NCBI RefSeq assembly: GCF_937926365.1
Contig: NZ_CALAOH010000058.1
Span: 1 to 23,723 of the forward strand
DNA length: 23,723 nt
Origin: an uncultured Azohydromonas sp.
GTDB taxonomy: Bacteria > Pseudomonadota > Gammaproteobacteria > Burkholderiales > Burkholderiaceae_C
Direction of reading: 5' to 3'
The first letter of the stretch is position 1; each line of letters begins with the position of its first letter. The notes beneath the pieces were generated by a model. That model did not search any database, had not been told where the DNA came from, and saw nothing but the letters and a program-made list of their open reading frames with translations. Shown piece after piece: positions 5,796-13,081 of the stretch. A program made the translations under genes and the position numbers.

Positions 5796-8700
5796 ATGAA
5801 AGGACAACACATGAGCCAGCACGACCAATCCGGCCGCCAGGACTACCGCAGCGACGAAGGCCGGTCGGGTCAGGGCCGCCAGCAGCACGAGCAAGGCGGC
5901 TACAGCGCCGGCCAGCGTACCGAGGCCGGCAGCACCTACGGCGACTACAGCGGTGGGCGCCAGCACAGCGCGCAAGACATGGTGAGCGGTGCCTACGGCC
6001 GCGGCATGGGCAACGACGCCAACTACGGCGGCTCCCAGAGCGACCAGTGGACCGGCCGTGACGACCGCAGCGCCCAGCAGCACGCGCAGAACTGGGGCGG
6101 CGGCACCTTCGAGCAGGGCAGCCCCTTCGGCGGCCTGGGCCAGATGGGCCGCACCGATCAGCCCTCCCAGGGCGGCCAGCAGCAGCAAGGCAGCCAGCAA
6201 TGGCGCCAGCAAGGCGGCGGCACCGATTACGGCTCGCACAGCCTGCACGGCGGCCACGAGGGCGCCTACCAAGGCAGCTACCAGGGCAGCGGCCAGCATG
6301 CGCAGTCCGGATCCCTCCCCGGCCAGCAGGAAGGCGGCAACTGGGGCCTGCAGAGCCGCAACCAGCCAGGCACCGACTACGGCTCCCACAGCGCCCAGGG
6401 CGGGCACCAGGGCAGCTATCAAGGCAGCTACCAGGGCAACCCGCAGCACGCCCAGTCCGGCGGCCAGGGCCAGCAAGGCGGCGGCTGGGGCGGACAGCGC
6501 GACTGGGGCCAGCAGACCGGCGCCTCCAGCATCTACGGCAGCCAGCACAGCCAGTCCTCCGGCGGCGGCCAGTGGGGACAGCCAGGCGGCCAGCACAGCC
6601 AGGGCGCCAACCTCGGCCAGCAGCACGGCGGCAACCAAGGCGGCTACGCGGATGACATGCGCGGCGGCATGGGCCAGAGCGGCTACGGCGCCCAGGGCGG
6701 CTACGGCGGCTACCAGGGCGGCCAGCACAGCCAGAGCGGCGGCGGCTACCAGCACACCCAGGGCGGCCAGCAGGGCAGCCAGTGGGGCCAGTACACGGGC
6801 GGCGGCCAGTCGGGCACCGGCTTCAGCAGCCAGCAGAGCCAGTCCGGCGGCGGCTTCGGCGGCGGCCAGCACGCCACCAGCTTCACCGGCGGCCAGCATG
6901 GGTCGATGAGCGGGGCCTGGGGCGGCGACCAGCAGGCCGGCCAGTGGGGCAGCCAGCACAGCGGCATGGGCGGCGGCATGGGCAGCGGCTACAGCGGCCA
7001 GGGTGGACCAGGCGGCAGCCGCCAGGGCGGCATGCAGGCCAGCACCCTCTCCGGCGGCGGCCAGCACGGCGGCCTGCACAGCAGCCCGCAAGGCGGCTAC
7101 GGCGACGACATGCGCGGCAGCGGCACGCATCTCAGCGGCTACGGCAGCGGGATGCAGGGCAGCACCTACGGCCCCGGCATCAACGAGAACCGCCACGGCG
7201 CCCAGCAGCACCTGAGCAACTTCGGCGGCGGCGAGCAGTACGGCGGCAGCCAGCACCAGGGCAGCACCTGGGGCAGCGGCCAGCACACCCAGTCTGGCGG
7301 CTACGGCGGCCAGCACACGCAGATGAGCCAGCACGGCAGCCAGGGCGGCTTCGGTGGCAACCCGCAGCACAGCCAGTCCGGTTTCGGCGGCCAGCAGGGC
7401 TACCAGGGCGGTGACTACGGCAGCAGCCAGGGTGGCGGCTACGGCGGCCAGCAAGGCGGTGGCCAATGGGGCGGCCAGGGCGGTTACGGCAGCAGCCAGC
7501 ACAGCCAGTCCGGCGGCTATGGCAGCCAGCAAGGCCAGTGGGGCCAGCACGGCGGCAGCCAGCAGGGCATGGGCGGCACCTACCCGGGCAGCGGCCAGCA
7601 CAGCCAGTTCAGTGGCTACGGCGGCCAGCAGGGCGGCTCCTCCTACGGCAGCGGCCAGCAAGGCGGTCCCTCGCAAAGCAGCTACGGCGGCAGCAGCCAC
7701 CAGGCCAGCCAGTTCAGCGGCAACCTGCACCAGCAAGGCGGCGGCAGTGGCTCCGGCAGTTGGGGCGGCTCGCAGAGCTTCGAGGGCTCGCAGGGCCGGG
7801 GCTACGGCGGGCAGCAGCCCTCCTGGGGCCAGCACGGGTCTCAGGGCTCGCACGAGGGCGAACACTTCGACCCCGAGTACCAGCAGTGGCGCACCGAGCA
7901 GATGCGCAGCCTGGATGACGACTACCGCAGCTGGCGCCAGGACCGCTACAAGAAGTTCAGCGACGAGTTCAGCCAGTGGCGCAGCAGCCGCGGCGGCTCG
8001 CAGGGTGGCAGCTCCTCGTCCCTGGGCGGCGGCAGCACCACGGGCAGCAGCCAGGGCGGCGGGCTCGGCGGTGCCTCGTCCGGGCTGGGGTCCCAGCGCT
8101 TCGGCAACCAGGGCACGCCGGGCAGCATGGGCTCGCAATCCGGCGCCTCCGGCGGCGAGGCCAGTGCCTCTTCGACCGGCTCGTCCTCCATCAGCAGCCA
8201 GGGCCTGAGCCAGAGCAGCGCCGGCATGGGCGCGAGCCTGTCCTCGCTGGACAGCAGCGCCGGCACCTCGGACCTGAGCCGCGGCAATGACGCCGACCGC
8301 GCCCTGGGCAGCAGCAGCGCCTCGGGCAGCGGGCTGTCCGCTGGCAGCCTGGGTTCGGGCAGCAGCACCTCGGGCGGCGGCACGGGCAGCAGCAGCATCG
8401 GCGGCAGCGGCGCCAGCGGTGCCGGGCTCGGTGGCGGCGGCTCATCGCTGACCGCCGGCGGCGGCAGCACCGGCGCGGGCCAGGGCAGCAGCCTGTCCAC
8501 GGCCCCCAGCAGCCTCAGCGGCAGCAGCGCCGAGAAGTCGGGCAGCACCAGCAGCCTGTCTTCTGGTAGCAGCCACAGCGGCTCCAGCTCGGCCTCGTCC
8601 TCCGGCAGCAGCAACGTGTCCTCGGGCACCAGCACCGGCGGCGCCTCCTCGGCGGCGGGGCTGAGCACTTCGGGGGGCAGCGCCCTGTCCGGCAGCGGCA

Positions 8701-8891
8701 GCACCGGCGGCCTGGGGTCGAGCAGCAGTCTGGGTTCCGGCAACGGCGGCAAGAGTGCAGGCAGTTCCCTGAGCAGCGGCAGCGCCACCGGCAGCCACAG
8801 TGGCAGCTCGGCCACCTCCATCGGCTCATCCAGCAGCAGCCCGGGTGCGTCGGGTTCCTCCGGCTCCTCGTCCGGCAGCTCCAAGAGCTAA
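5796..8891 (+). CDS. Large G/S/Q/Y-rich repetitive prion-like protein
   Basis: A 1031-residue low-complexity protein in three parts. Residues ~1-685 are Gly, Gln, Ser, His and Tyr rich, built from degenerate units such as GGQHSQSGG, GSYQGSYQG and GGYGGQQ, like the [G/S]Y[G/S]Q domains of phase-separating RNA-binding proteins. Residues ~689-735 form a charged, probably helical block (DPEYQQWRTEQMRSLDDDYR, then the SWRQDRYKKFSDEFSQW stretch), the only part that looks like a conserved motif. Residues ~740-1031 are nearly all Ser/Gly with Ala, Thr and Leu. There is no signal peptide or membrane helix. Two starts are credible: ATG 5796 (GGAAGAG upstream) and ATG 5811 (AAAGGA upstream). The gene is monocistronic, with a strong terminator at 8929. 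I cannot name a function; a stress-related condensate, matrix or desiccation protein is plausible but speculative. Confidence 0.75.
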   Translation: MKGQHMSQHDQSGRQDYRSDEGRSGQGRQQHEQGGYSAGQRTEAGSTYGDYSGGRQHSAQDMVSGAYGRGMGNDANYGGSQSDQWTGRDDRSAQQHAQNWGGGTFEQGSPFGGLGQMGRTDQPSQGGQQQQGSQQWRQQGGGTDYGSHSLHGGHEGAYQGSYQGSGQHAQSGSLPGQQEGGNWGLQSRNQPGTDYGSHSAQGGHQGSYQGSYQGNPQHAQSGGQGQQGGGWGGQRDWGQQTGASSIYGSQHSQSSGGGQWGQPGGQHSQGANLGQQHGGNQGGYADDMRGGMGQSGYGAQGGYGGYQGGQHSQSGGGYQHTQGGQQGSQWGQYTGGGQSGTGFSSQQSQSGGGFGGGQHATSFTGGQHGSMSGAWGGDQQAGQWGSQHSGMGGGMGSGYSGQGGPGGSRQGGMQASTLSGGGQHGGLHSSPQGGYGDDMRGSGTHLSGYGSGMQGSTYGPGINENRHGAQQHLSNFGGGEQYGGSQHQGSTWGSGQHTQSGGYGGQHTQMSQHGSQGGFGGNPQHSQSGFGGQQGYQGGDYGSSQGGGYGGQQGGGQWGGQGGYGSSQHSQSGGYGSQQGQWGQHGGSQQGMGGTYPGSGQHSQFSGYGGQQGGSSYGSGQQGGPSQSSYGGSSHQASQFSGNLHQQGGGSGSGSWGGSQSFEGSQGRGYGGQQPSWGQHGSQGSHEGEHFDPEYQQWRTEQMRSLDDDYRSWRQDRYKKFSDEFSQWRSSRGGSQGGSSSSLGGGSTTGSSQGGGLGGASSGLGSQRFGNQGTPGSMGSQSGASGGEASASSTGSSSISSQGLSQSSAGMGASLSSLDSSAGTSDLSRGNDADRALGSSSASGSGLSAGSLGSGSSTSGGGTGSSSIGGSGASGAGLGGGGSSLTAGGGSTGAGQGSSLSTAPSSLSGSSAEKSGSTSSLSSGSSHSGSSSASSSGSSNVSSGTSTGGASSAAGLSTSGGSALSGSGSTGGLGSSSSLGSGNGGKSAGSSLSSGSATGSHSGSSATSIGSSSSSPGASGSSGSSSGSSKS
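6225..6460 (+). repeat. 86-bp imperfect direct repeat inside the repetitive gene
   Basis: Positions 6225-6310 and 6375-6460 are near copies (GATTACGGCTC / GACTACGGCTC at the start, CAGTCCGG at the end), 150 bp apart and in frame. They encode DYGSHS...GSYQGS/N...QHAQSG units. They are the clearest DNA-level duplication among many shorter GGCGGCCAGCA-type repeats, which suggests that the gene expands by in-frame duplication. Confidence 0.6.
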
Positions 8892-8928
8892 GGTAAGGGC
8901 GGCGCGCTGTCAGGCGCCGCTTGAGCAG

Positions 8929-8957
8929 GGCGCCCCCCACGGGGCGCCTTTTTCTTT
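8929..8957 (+). terminator. Strong intrinsic terminator
   Basis: A perfect 8-bp GC stem, GGCGCCCC/GGGGCGCC (8929-8936 and 8941-8948), with loop CCAC is followed at once by TTTTTCTTT. It lies 37 nt after the stop of the repetitive protein gene and insulates the cyanophycinase gene from it. Confidence 0.9.
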
Positions 8958-9016
8958 GATGCAACCGCGCCCCGGGCGCGCTCCTCCAACACACGCGTCG
9001 TTCTTCAGGGAGTTCC

Positions 9017-10045
9017 ATGAAACGTGTTCCCCGCGCCTTCAGCCGGCTGCTGCAGCACCGTAGGGCCATGCTGTTGAGCCTGGCCACGCTGGGCGGTTCC
9101 ACCCTGCCCTTCACCCGGGCCCGAGCCACCACGCCAGCGCGCGCCGGCAGCGTGCCCGGCGTGCGCGAGGACCGGCGACGACAGCCCACCGCGCCGCTGC
9201 AAGGCGACACCGGCGCCGTGCTCCTGGCCATCGGCGGCAACGAGGACCGGCGCGAGGGGATGGCGGTGCTGCGCCGCTTCGTGCAGCACTGCGGCGGGCC
9301 GCAGGCGCGCATCGTGGTGCTCACCGCCGCCAGCACGGTGCCGCAGATCCTGTGGGCCGGCTACGAGCGCGCCTTCGCGGCGCTGGGCGTGCAGCGCTGC
9401 GTGGAGCTGGGCCTGTCCTCGCGCGAGGAGGCCGACGCGCCGGCGGCGGTGCGCGAGATCCTGGCCGCCGACGGCGTCTTCCTCACCGGCGGCGACCAGC
9501 GCCGGCTGCTGTCGGTGCTGGGCGGCAGCGCGGTGGCCGAAGCGCTGCGCCGTGCGCGGGCGCAGCGCGGCCTGTGCGTGGCCGGCACCAGCGCCGGGGC
9601 GGCGGCGCTGTCGCGCCAGATGCTCGCCGGCGGCCGCGCCCCGCTGCTGCCGGAGAAGGACGTGGTGCTGCTCGACGAGGGCCTGGACCTGCTGCCCGGG
9701 GCCATCATCGACCAGCACTTCTCCGAGCGCCGCCGCCTGGCGCGGCTGATGTCGGCCGTGGCCCAGCACCCGCAGCTGCTGGGCGTGGGCATCGACGAGG
9801 ACACGGCGCTGGTGGTGGAGCGCGGCGCCATCGAGGTGGTGGGCAGCGGCGCGGTGACGCTGCTCGACGGCCGCCACATGGCGTCGAGCATCGAGCGCGC
9901 GCAGCCCGGCGACCGGCTCACCCTGGCCGGGCTGCGCGTGCACGTGCTGCAAGCGGGGCAGCGGCTGGGGCTGCAGGCCGACGGCACGACGGTGGCGGCG
10001 CCGGGGCTGCAGGAGGCGGTGGAGGTGCTGGTGCGGGCGGTGTGA
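9017..10045 (+). CDS. Cyanophycinase (peptidase family S51), probably exported
   Basis: A 342-residue serine exopeptidase of family S51, which cuts cyanophycin (multi-L-arginyl-poly-L-aspartate) to beta-Asp-Arg dipeptides. Visible motifs are GGNEDR (73-78), FLTGGDQ (155-161), the nucleophile elbow GTSAGA (190-195, Ser192) and IDQHFSERRR (231-240, His234). Residues 1-37 carry a twin arginine followed by a hydrophobic run (RRAMLLSLATLGG) and end in ARA, consistent with a Tat- or Sec-type signal. That would place the enzyme outside the cytoplasm, like secreted CphE rather than intracellular CphB; this is inference. The ATG at 9017 has GGGAG upstream. No cyanophycin synthetase gene is in the window. 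It follows a strong terminator, and I find no sigma-54-type element in its 125-bp upstream gap. Confidence 0.88.
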   Translation: MKRVPRAFSRLLQHRRAMLLSLATLGGSTLPFTRARATTPARAGSVPGVREDRRRQPTAPLQGDTGAVLLAIGGNEDRREGMAVLRRFVQHCGGPQARIVVLTAASTVPQILWAGYERAFAALGVQRCVELGLSSREEADAPAAVREILAADGVFLTGGDQRRLLSVLGGSAVAEALRRARAQRGLCVAGTSAGAAALSRQMLAGGRAPLLPEKDVVLLDEGLDLLPGAIIDQHFSERRRLARLMSAVAQHPQLLGVGIDEDTALVVERGAIEVVGSGAVTLLDGRHMASSIERAQPGDRLTLAGLRVHVLQAGQRLGLQADGTTVAAPGLQEAVEVLVRAV

Positions 10046-10071
10046 TTCCAGTTCGCGATTGCCGGTGAAGT

Positions 10072-10163
10072 AATTCCGTCATGCCCGCGCAGGCGGGCAT
10101 CCACGCGGACCGGGATGCCGCCCGGAGTTCGTGGACACCCGCCTCCGCGGGTGTGACGGGATT
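10072..10163. repeat. REP-like interspersed palindromic repeat
   Basis: A 92-bp imperfect inverted repeat. The outer arms AATTCCGTCA and TGACGGGATT differ at one base, and each half contains its own hairpin: ATGCCCGC...GCGGGCAT (10081-10100) and ACACCCGC...GCGGGTGT. The form 'CGTCATGCCCGC ... GCGGGTGTGACGG' resembles REP/BIME-type elements scattered between genes in many beta- and gammaproteobacteria. It lies between the convergent cyanophycinase and rpoN genes and encodes nothing. Confidence 0.7.
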
Positions 10164-10196
10164 CTTTAAGTCGGCGTCAAGAACTGGTATGAGATG

Positions 10197-10234
10197 TGAA
10201 AACGCCGCCGGACTCTCCAGAGCCCAGCGGCGTT
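10197..10234 (-). terminator. Intrinsic terminator of rpoN
   Basis: On the minus strand, AACGCCGC (10234-10227) pairs with GCGGCGTT (10208-10201), with an inner CTCT/AGAG helix in the loop, and the stem runs into TTTTC. It lies about 45 nt after the rpoN stop codon. Confidence 0.75.
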
Positions 10235-10279
10235 GCGACGCGGCACCGGCCGGCCCCGGTGCGCATCAGCAGCAAACCC

Positions 10280-11740
10280 TCAGACGTGCTTCCTGCGCCG
10301 CTCCACCGCCTCGATGCGCAGCGTCTGGCGGTACTTGGTGACGGTGCGCCGCGCCACTACCAGGCCCTGGCGCGCGAGCTGGCGCGCGATCTCGGCATCC
10401 GACAGCGGCGCCTCGGGCCGCTCGGCCTCGATCATGTCCTTGATCAACCCGCGAATGGCCGTGGCCGAGCAGGTGCCGCCGCCGGCCGTGGCCATGGCGC
10501 GCGAGAAGAAGTACTTCAGCTCGAACACGCCCAGCGGCGTGGCCATGTACTTGTTGTTGGTCACGCGCGAAACGGTCGATTCGTGCAACCCCACCTCGTC
10601 GGCGATCTCGCGCAGGCCCAGCGGCTTCATCGCCATCGCGCCGTACTCCAGGAAGTGGCGCTGCCGGTTCACGATCGCCTGCGCCACACTGACGATGGTG
10701 GAGAAGCGCTGCTCCACGTTGCGCACCGTCCAGCGCGCCTCCTGCAGGTGCGCCGCCAGCTCGGCATGCATGCCGTTGCGGTGGCGCTGGAACAGCTCGG
10801 CATAGACACGGTTCAGCCGCACCTTGGGCACGATCGCCGGGTTGAGCGTCGCCACCCACTGGCCGCGCACCTTGCGCACGATCACGTCAGGCGTCAGGTA
10901 CTGGATGTTGGCCGCGCCATAGCGCCAGCCCGGGCGCGGATCGAGCCGGCGGATGCGCGCGCACACGGCCTCGACCTCCTCCACCGGGCGCGAGAGGAAG
11001 CGCGAGAGCGAGTTGACGTCCTTGGCCGCCAGCGCATCGAGCTTCTCGCTGATGACGGCCTGCGCCAGCGCGCGCTGGTGCGAGCACTCGATGGCCGGCA
11101 GCTGCAGCAGCAGGCACTCCTGCACGCTGCGCGCGGCCACGCCCGCGGGCTCCAGCGACTGCACGCGCTTGAGCGCGATCTGCATCTCCTCCAGCGTGGC
11201 CTCCGGGTCGAGCTCGCATACCTGCGCCAACTCCTCCAGCGGCACGCGCAGATAGCCGTCGTCGTCCAGCGACTCCACGATGGCCTTGGCCAGCGCCATG
11301 TCGCGCAGCGACAGCGGCAGCAGGTTGAGCTGCCCGTGCAGATGCTCGGCCAGCGAGTGCTGCACCGCCATCGTGTCCATCAGGCTGAGCTCGCCGTCCT
11401 CGCGCTTGCGGTTGCCGCTGCTGCCGTCGGCCTGCCAGCTGTCGCGCTCGGCGTCGCGCTCCATGGCGCTGTCGGAACTGCCGTAATCGGGTGCCTCGGT
11501 GGCCTCGGGCACCGTGACGCTGGTCAGCGCATCGGCCGCCAGCGGCGCGCCCTCGGCATCGGGCGTGGCGGGGGCGTCCTCGCTCTCGTCCGCCTCCAGG
11601 AACGGGTTGCGGCCCAGCGCGTCCATCACCTCCTGCGCGAAATCCAGCGACGACAACTGCAACAGCCGCACGGCCTGCTGCAGACGGGGGGACAGGGCCT
11701 GCTGCTGCCGGTGCTCGGTGCGAAGCACGGGTGCGTTCAT
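10280..11740 (-). CDS. rpoN: RNA polymerase sigma-54 factor
   Basis: A 486-residue sigma-54. Residues 1-50 form the glutamine/leucine-rich activator-interacting region I (RQQQALSPRLQQAVRLLQLS), followed by an acidic linker (~50-115), the core-binding region, a helix-turn-helix (REIADEVGLHESTVSRVTNN, about 374-394), the YFFS segment and the C-terminal RpoN box ARRTVTKYRQ (463-472; usual form ARRTVAKYRE) that reads the -24 element. All parts are present, so it should be functional. The ATG at 11740 has GAGGAG 7 nt upstream. The usual betaproteobacterial neighbours lptB and hpf are absent, so this may be an rpoN2-type paralogue; the sequence alone cannot prove it. A sigma-54-type element at 11797-11812 suggests self-regulation. 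Confidence 0.95.
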   Translation of the reverse strand: MNAPVLRTEHRQQQALSPRLQQAVRLLQLSSLDFAQEVMDALGRNPFLEADESEDAPATPDAEGAPLAADALTSVTVPEATEAPDYGSSDSAMERDAERDSWQADGSSGNRKREDGELSLMDTMAVQHSLAEHLHGQLNLLPLSLRDMALAKAIVESLDDDGYLRVPLEELAQVCELDPEATLEEMQIALKRVQSLEPAGVAARSVQECLLLQLPAIECSHQRALAQAVISEKLDALAAKDVNSLSRFLSRPVEEVEAVCARIRRLDPRPGWRYGAANIQYLTPDVIVRKVRGQWVATLNPAIVPKVRLNRVYAELFQRHRNGMHAELAAHLQEARWTVRNVEQRFSTIVSVAQAIVNRQRHFLEYGAMAMKPLGLREIADEVGLHESTVSRVTNNKYMATPLGVFELKYFFSRAMATAGGGTCSATAIRGLIKDMIEAERPEAPLSDAEIARQLARQGLVVARRTVTKYRQTLRIEAVERRRKHV

Positions 11741-11761
11741 TCAGTAGCTCCTCATTGGAAT

Positions 11762-11780
11762 AGACGCCCATTCGGCGTCT
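11762..11780 (-). promoter_or_regulatory. Hairpin in the rpoN leader
   Basis: AGACGCC and GGCGTCT form a perfect 7-bp stem with a 5-nt loop, 13 nt upstream of the GAGGAG region of rpoN. If transcription starts near 11786, the hairpin forms the very 5' end of the message and could affect stability or translation. Confidence 0.35.
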
Positions 11781-11796
11781 TGGCAGGCACTCAGTC

Positions 11797-11812
11797 CGCA
11801 CCATTCATGCCA
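11797..11812 (-). promoter_or_regulatory. Sigma-54-type element upstream of rpoN
   Basis: The minus strand reads TGGCATGAATGGTGCG, 9 of 12 consensus positions, including a complete TGGCA at -24 and GG-N10-GC spacing; the -12 box is GTGCG rather than TTGCA. The predicted start near 11786 gives a 45-nt leader. The rest of the gap to 12040 shows only a T7 run on the minus strand near 11930, possibly ending the upstream gene. Confidence 0.4.
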
Positions 11813-12040
11813 GTCTTGCAGGCCAAAAACTTTCCGTAACGGTTGATGCAGTCATAGCGCGCCCACGTCCTTGGCGCGGCGCTCTCCCCTCACACCGGAG
11901 GTCTGCGAGCGCTTGCAATCTGTAATCAAAAAAATGACCGGCCAGAGCAAGCGGAGTCCGGCACACGGGCGCCGCTGCCGTGGCGGCCCCGGCGTAACGG
12001 CTTTGCCGCAAGCGCTGCGGCGCCGCGGCAAGAACACGCC

Positions 12041-12376
12041 TCAGCGCGTGCGCTTGGGTGGCGGGCTGGCGCTGCCGGGCGTGACCTGCTGGTGGTAGGC
12101 GGGATCGGTGGCGTGGCCGTAGCTGGTGTCCTGCAGCCCGGCCTCCACGTCGGCATAGGCCTGCTGCGCCTCCTCGGGGCTGGTGTTGGGCGTGGCCTGC
12201 TGCTCGTGCGCCGACTCGTCGCGCTCGTGCGGCAGCCGCGGCCCCGGCGCACCGCCCTTGGAGGATTGGGTCATGCCGTGGCCCGGCCGCGCATCGGGCG
12301 GGTTGTGGGGGGCGCCCTTGGGCAGGCCGGGGTCGGCGTCCTGGGGCGTCTGCACGGGTTCTCGCGCTTCTCGCAT
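12041..12376 (-). CDS. Small hydrophilic hypothetical protein, 111 aa
   Basis: I do not recognise a named family. The protein begins MREAREPVQTPQDADPGLPK, is rich in Pro, Gly, Asp, Gln and His, and has one likely helix near residues 70-85 (SPEEAQQAYADVEAGLQDTS). It ends in a basic tail (PPPKRTR). There is no hydrophobic segment, so it is probably cytoplasmic and largely disordered, a composition seen in small stress-associated proteins. The frame is open up to 12433, but the ATG at 12376 has AGGAG 6 nt upstream and is clearly the better start. It diverges from the hemerythrin gene. Only weak sigma-54-like matches (7 of 12) lie upstream on this strand. Confidence 0.65.
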   Translation of the reverse strand: MREAREPVQTPQDADPGLPKGAPHNPPDARPGHGMTQSSKGGAPGPRLPHERDESAHEQQATPNTSPEEAQQAYADVEAGLQDTSYGHATDPAYHQQVTPGSASPPPKRTR

Positions 12377-12454
12377 GGTGGCTCCTGTGAAGTCCTTGCC
12401 TGGGGCATTGATGGTTGAGGCGGCAGCTTTCATTCCTGCCCGTCACGTTGTCCG

Positions 12455-12470
12455 GGGCACGTCGCTTGCC
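12455..12470 (+). promoter_or_regulatory. Sigma-54-type -24/-12 promoter (hemerythrin operon)
   Basis: GGGCACGTCGCTTGCC matches 10 of 12 positions, with complete GGCACG and TTGC blocks and exact GG-N10-GC spacing. The predicted start near 12481 leaves a 35-nt leader containing AGGAG before the ATG at 12516. This is one of the most convincing sites. Confidence 0.6.
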
Positions 12471-12515
12471 GAAAGGACGCCATCACCGATCCGACATCCC
12501 TCAAGGAGCTGGCCC

Positions 12516-13070
12516 ATGCCCACCGCTGAAAAGACCACCCGTTCCACCGGCGCCGCGGCCGCGCGCGAGCAGGTGCTGAACATGCTCAAGGAAGACCACA
12601 AGCGCGCGAAGAAAGCCTTCAAGGACTTCGAGAAGCTCGACGCCGAGAAGCAGCCCGACGAATGCAAGGAACTGGTGGAGCAGACCTGCGGCGAGCTGCA
12701 GGTGCACACCACGCTGGAGGAAGAGATCTTCTACCCCGCCGTGCGCCAGGCGCTCAAGGAGCAGGACCTGCTGGACGAGGCCGAGGTCGAGCACAACTCC
12801 GCCAAGCAGCTCATCGAGCAGCTGCAGACCATGCAGCAGGGCGGCCAGATGGACGGCAAGTTCGCCGCCACCTTCACGGTGCTGGGCGAGTACGTGAAGC
12901 ACCACATCAAGGAAGAGGAAGGCGAGCTCTTCGAGCAGTGCGAGAAGGCCGGCAACAAGGTGGACTGGGCCGCCCTGGGCGAACAGATGGCCGCGCGCAA
13001 GGCCGAGCTGATGGAAGAGCTGCTGCCGCAACAGACCGCGCCGCTGACGGCTGGGCAGGACGAGGCCTGA
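12516..13070 (+). CDS. Hemerythrin HHE-domain protein
   Basis: A 184-residue all-helical protein of the hemerythrin family, which binds a di-iron centre and is used for O2, NO or iron handling. Likely ligands are His28 (in EDHKRAK), His64 and the glutamates of HTTLEEEIFYP (64-74), His93 (VEH), and His129/His130 with the glutamates of HHIKEEEGELF (129-139). The ATG at 12516 is preceded by AGGAG; the open frame upstream to 12183 is non-coding in character. The next gene starts 11 nt after the stop, so the two are probably one operon under the sigma-54-type element at 12455. The C-terminal ~40 residues extend beyond the four-helix core. Confidence 0.92.
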   Translation: MPTAEKTTRSTGAAAAREQVLNMLKEDHKRAKKAFKDFEKLDAEKQPDECKELVEQTCGELQVHTTLEEEIFYPAVRQALKEQDLLDEAEVEHNSAKQLIEQLQTMQQGGQMDGKFAATFTVLGEYVKHHIKEEEGELFEQCEKAGNKVDWAALGEQMAARKAELMEELLPQQTAPLTAGQDEA

Positions 13071-13081
13071 GCCCGGGGCCG

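Noticed and set aside
6160..7760. Short direct repeats that might suggest a CRISPR array
   Set aside because: The repeats are in frame, of variable length and spacing, degenerate, and encode GGQHSQSG-type peptides; there are no unique equal-length spacers and no cas genes.
5694..8138. Long open frame of 814 codons on the minus strand, antisense to the repetitive protein
   Set aside because: Its Ala/Val/Leu monotony is the complement of GGC/CAG/AGC codon repeats. The plus strand has good ribosome sites, balanced Tyr/Trp/charged residues and a terminator on its side.
10196..11839. Plus-strand open frame of 547 codons over rpoN
   Set aside because: Antisense shadow: RpoN on the minus strand has all family motifs and a proper ribosome site and terminator.
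11871..12098. Plus-strand ORF of 75 codons starting at a TTG in the rpoN upstream gap
   Set aside because: The first ~25 residues look protein-like (LTPEVCERLQSVIKKMTG), but there is no ribosome site, the second half is shadow-like, and it overlaps the 3' end of the minus-strand gene at 12041.
12467..12482. Minus-strand TGGCGTCCTTTCGGCA as a sigma-54 promoter for the 12041-12376 gene
   Set aside because: It matches only 7 of 12 positions and overlaps the much better plus-strand element, so I did not call it.
12183..12515. N-terminal extension of the hemerythrin frame back to 12183
   Set aside because: The extension is antisense to the 12041-12376 gene and crosses the predicted promoter; the ATG at 12516 has AGGAG and fits the family start.
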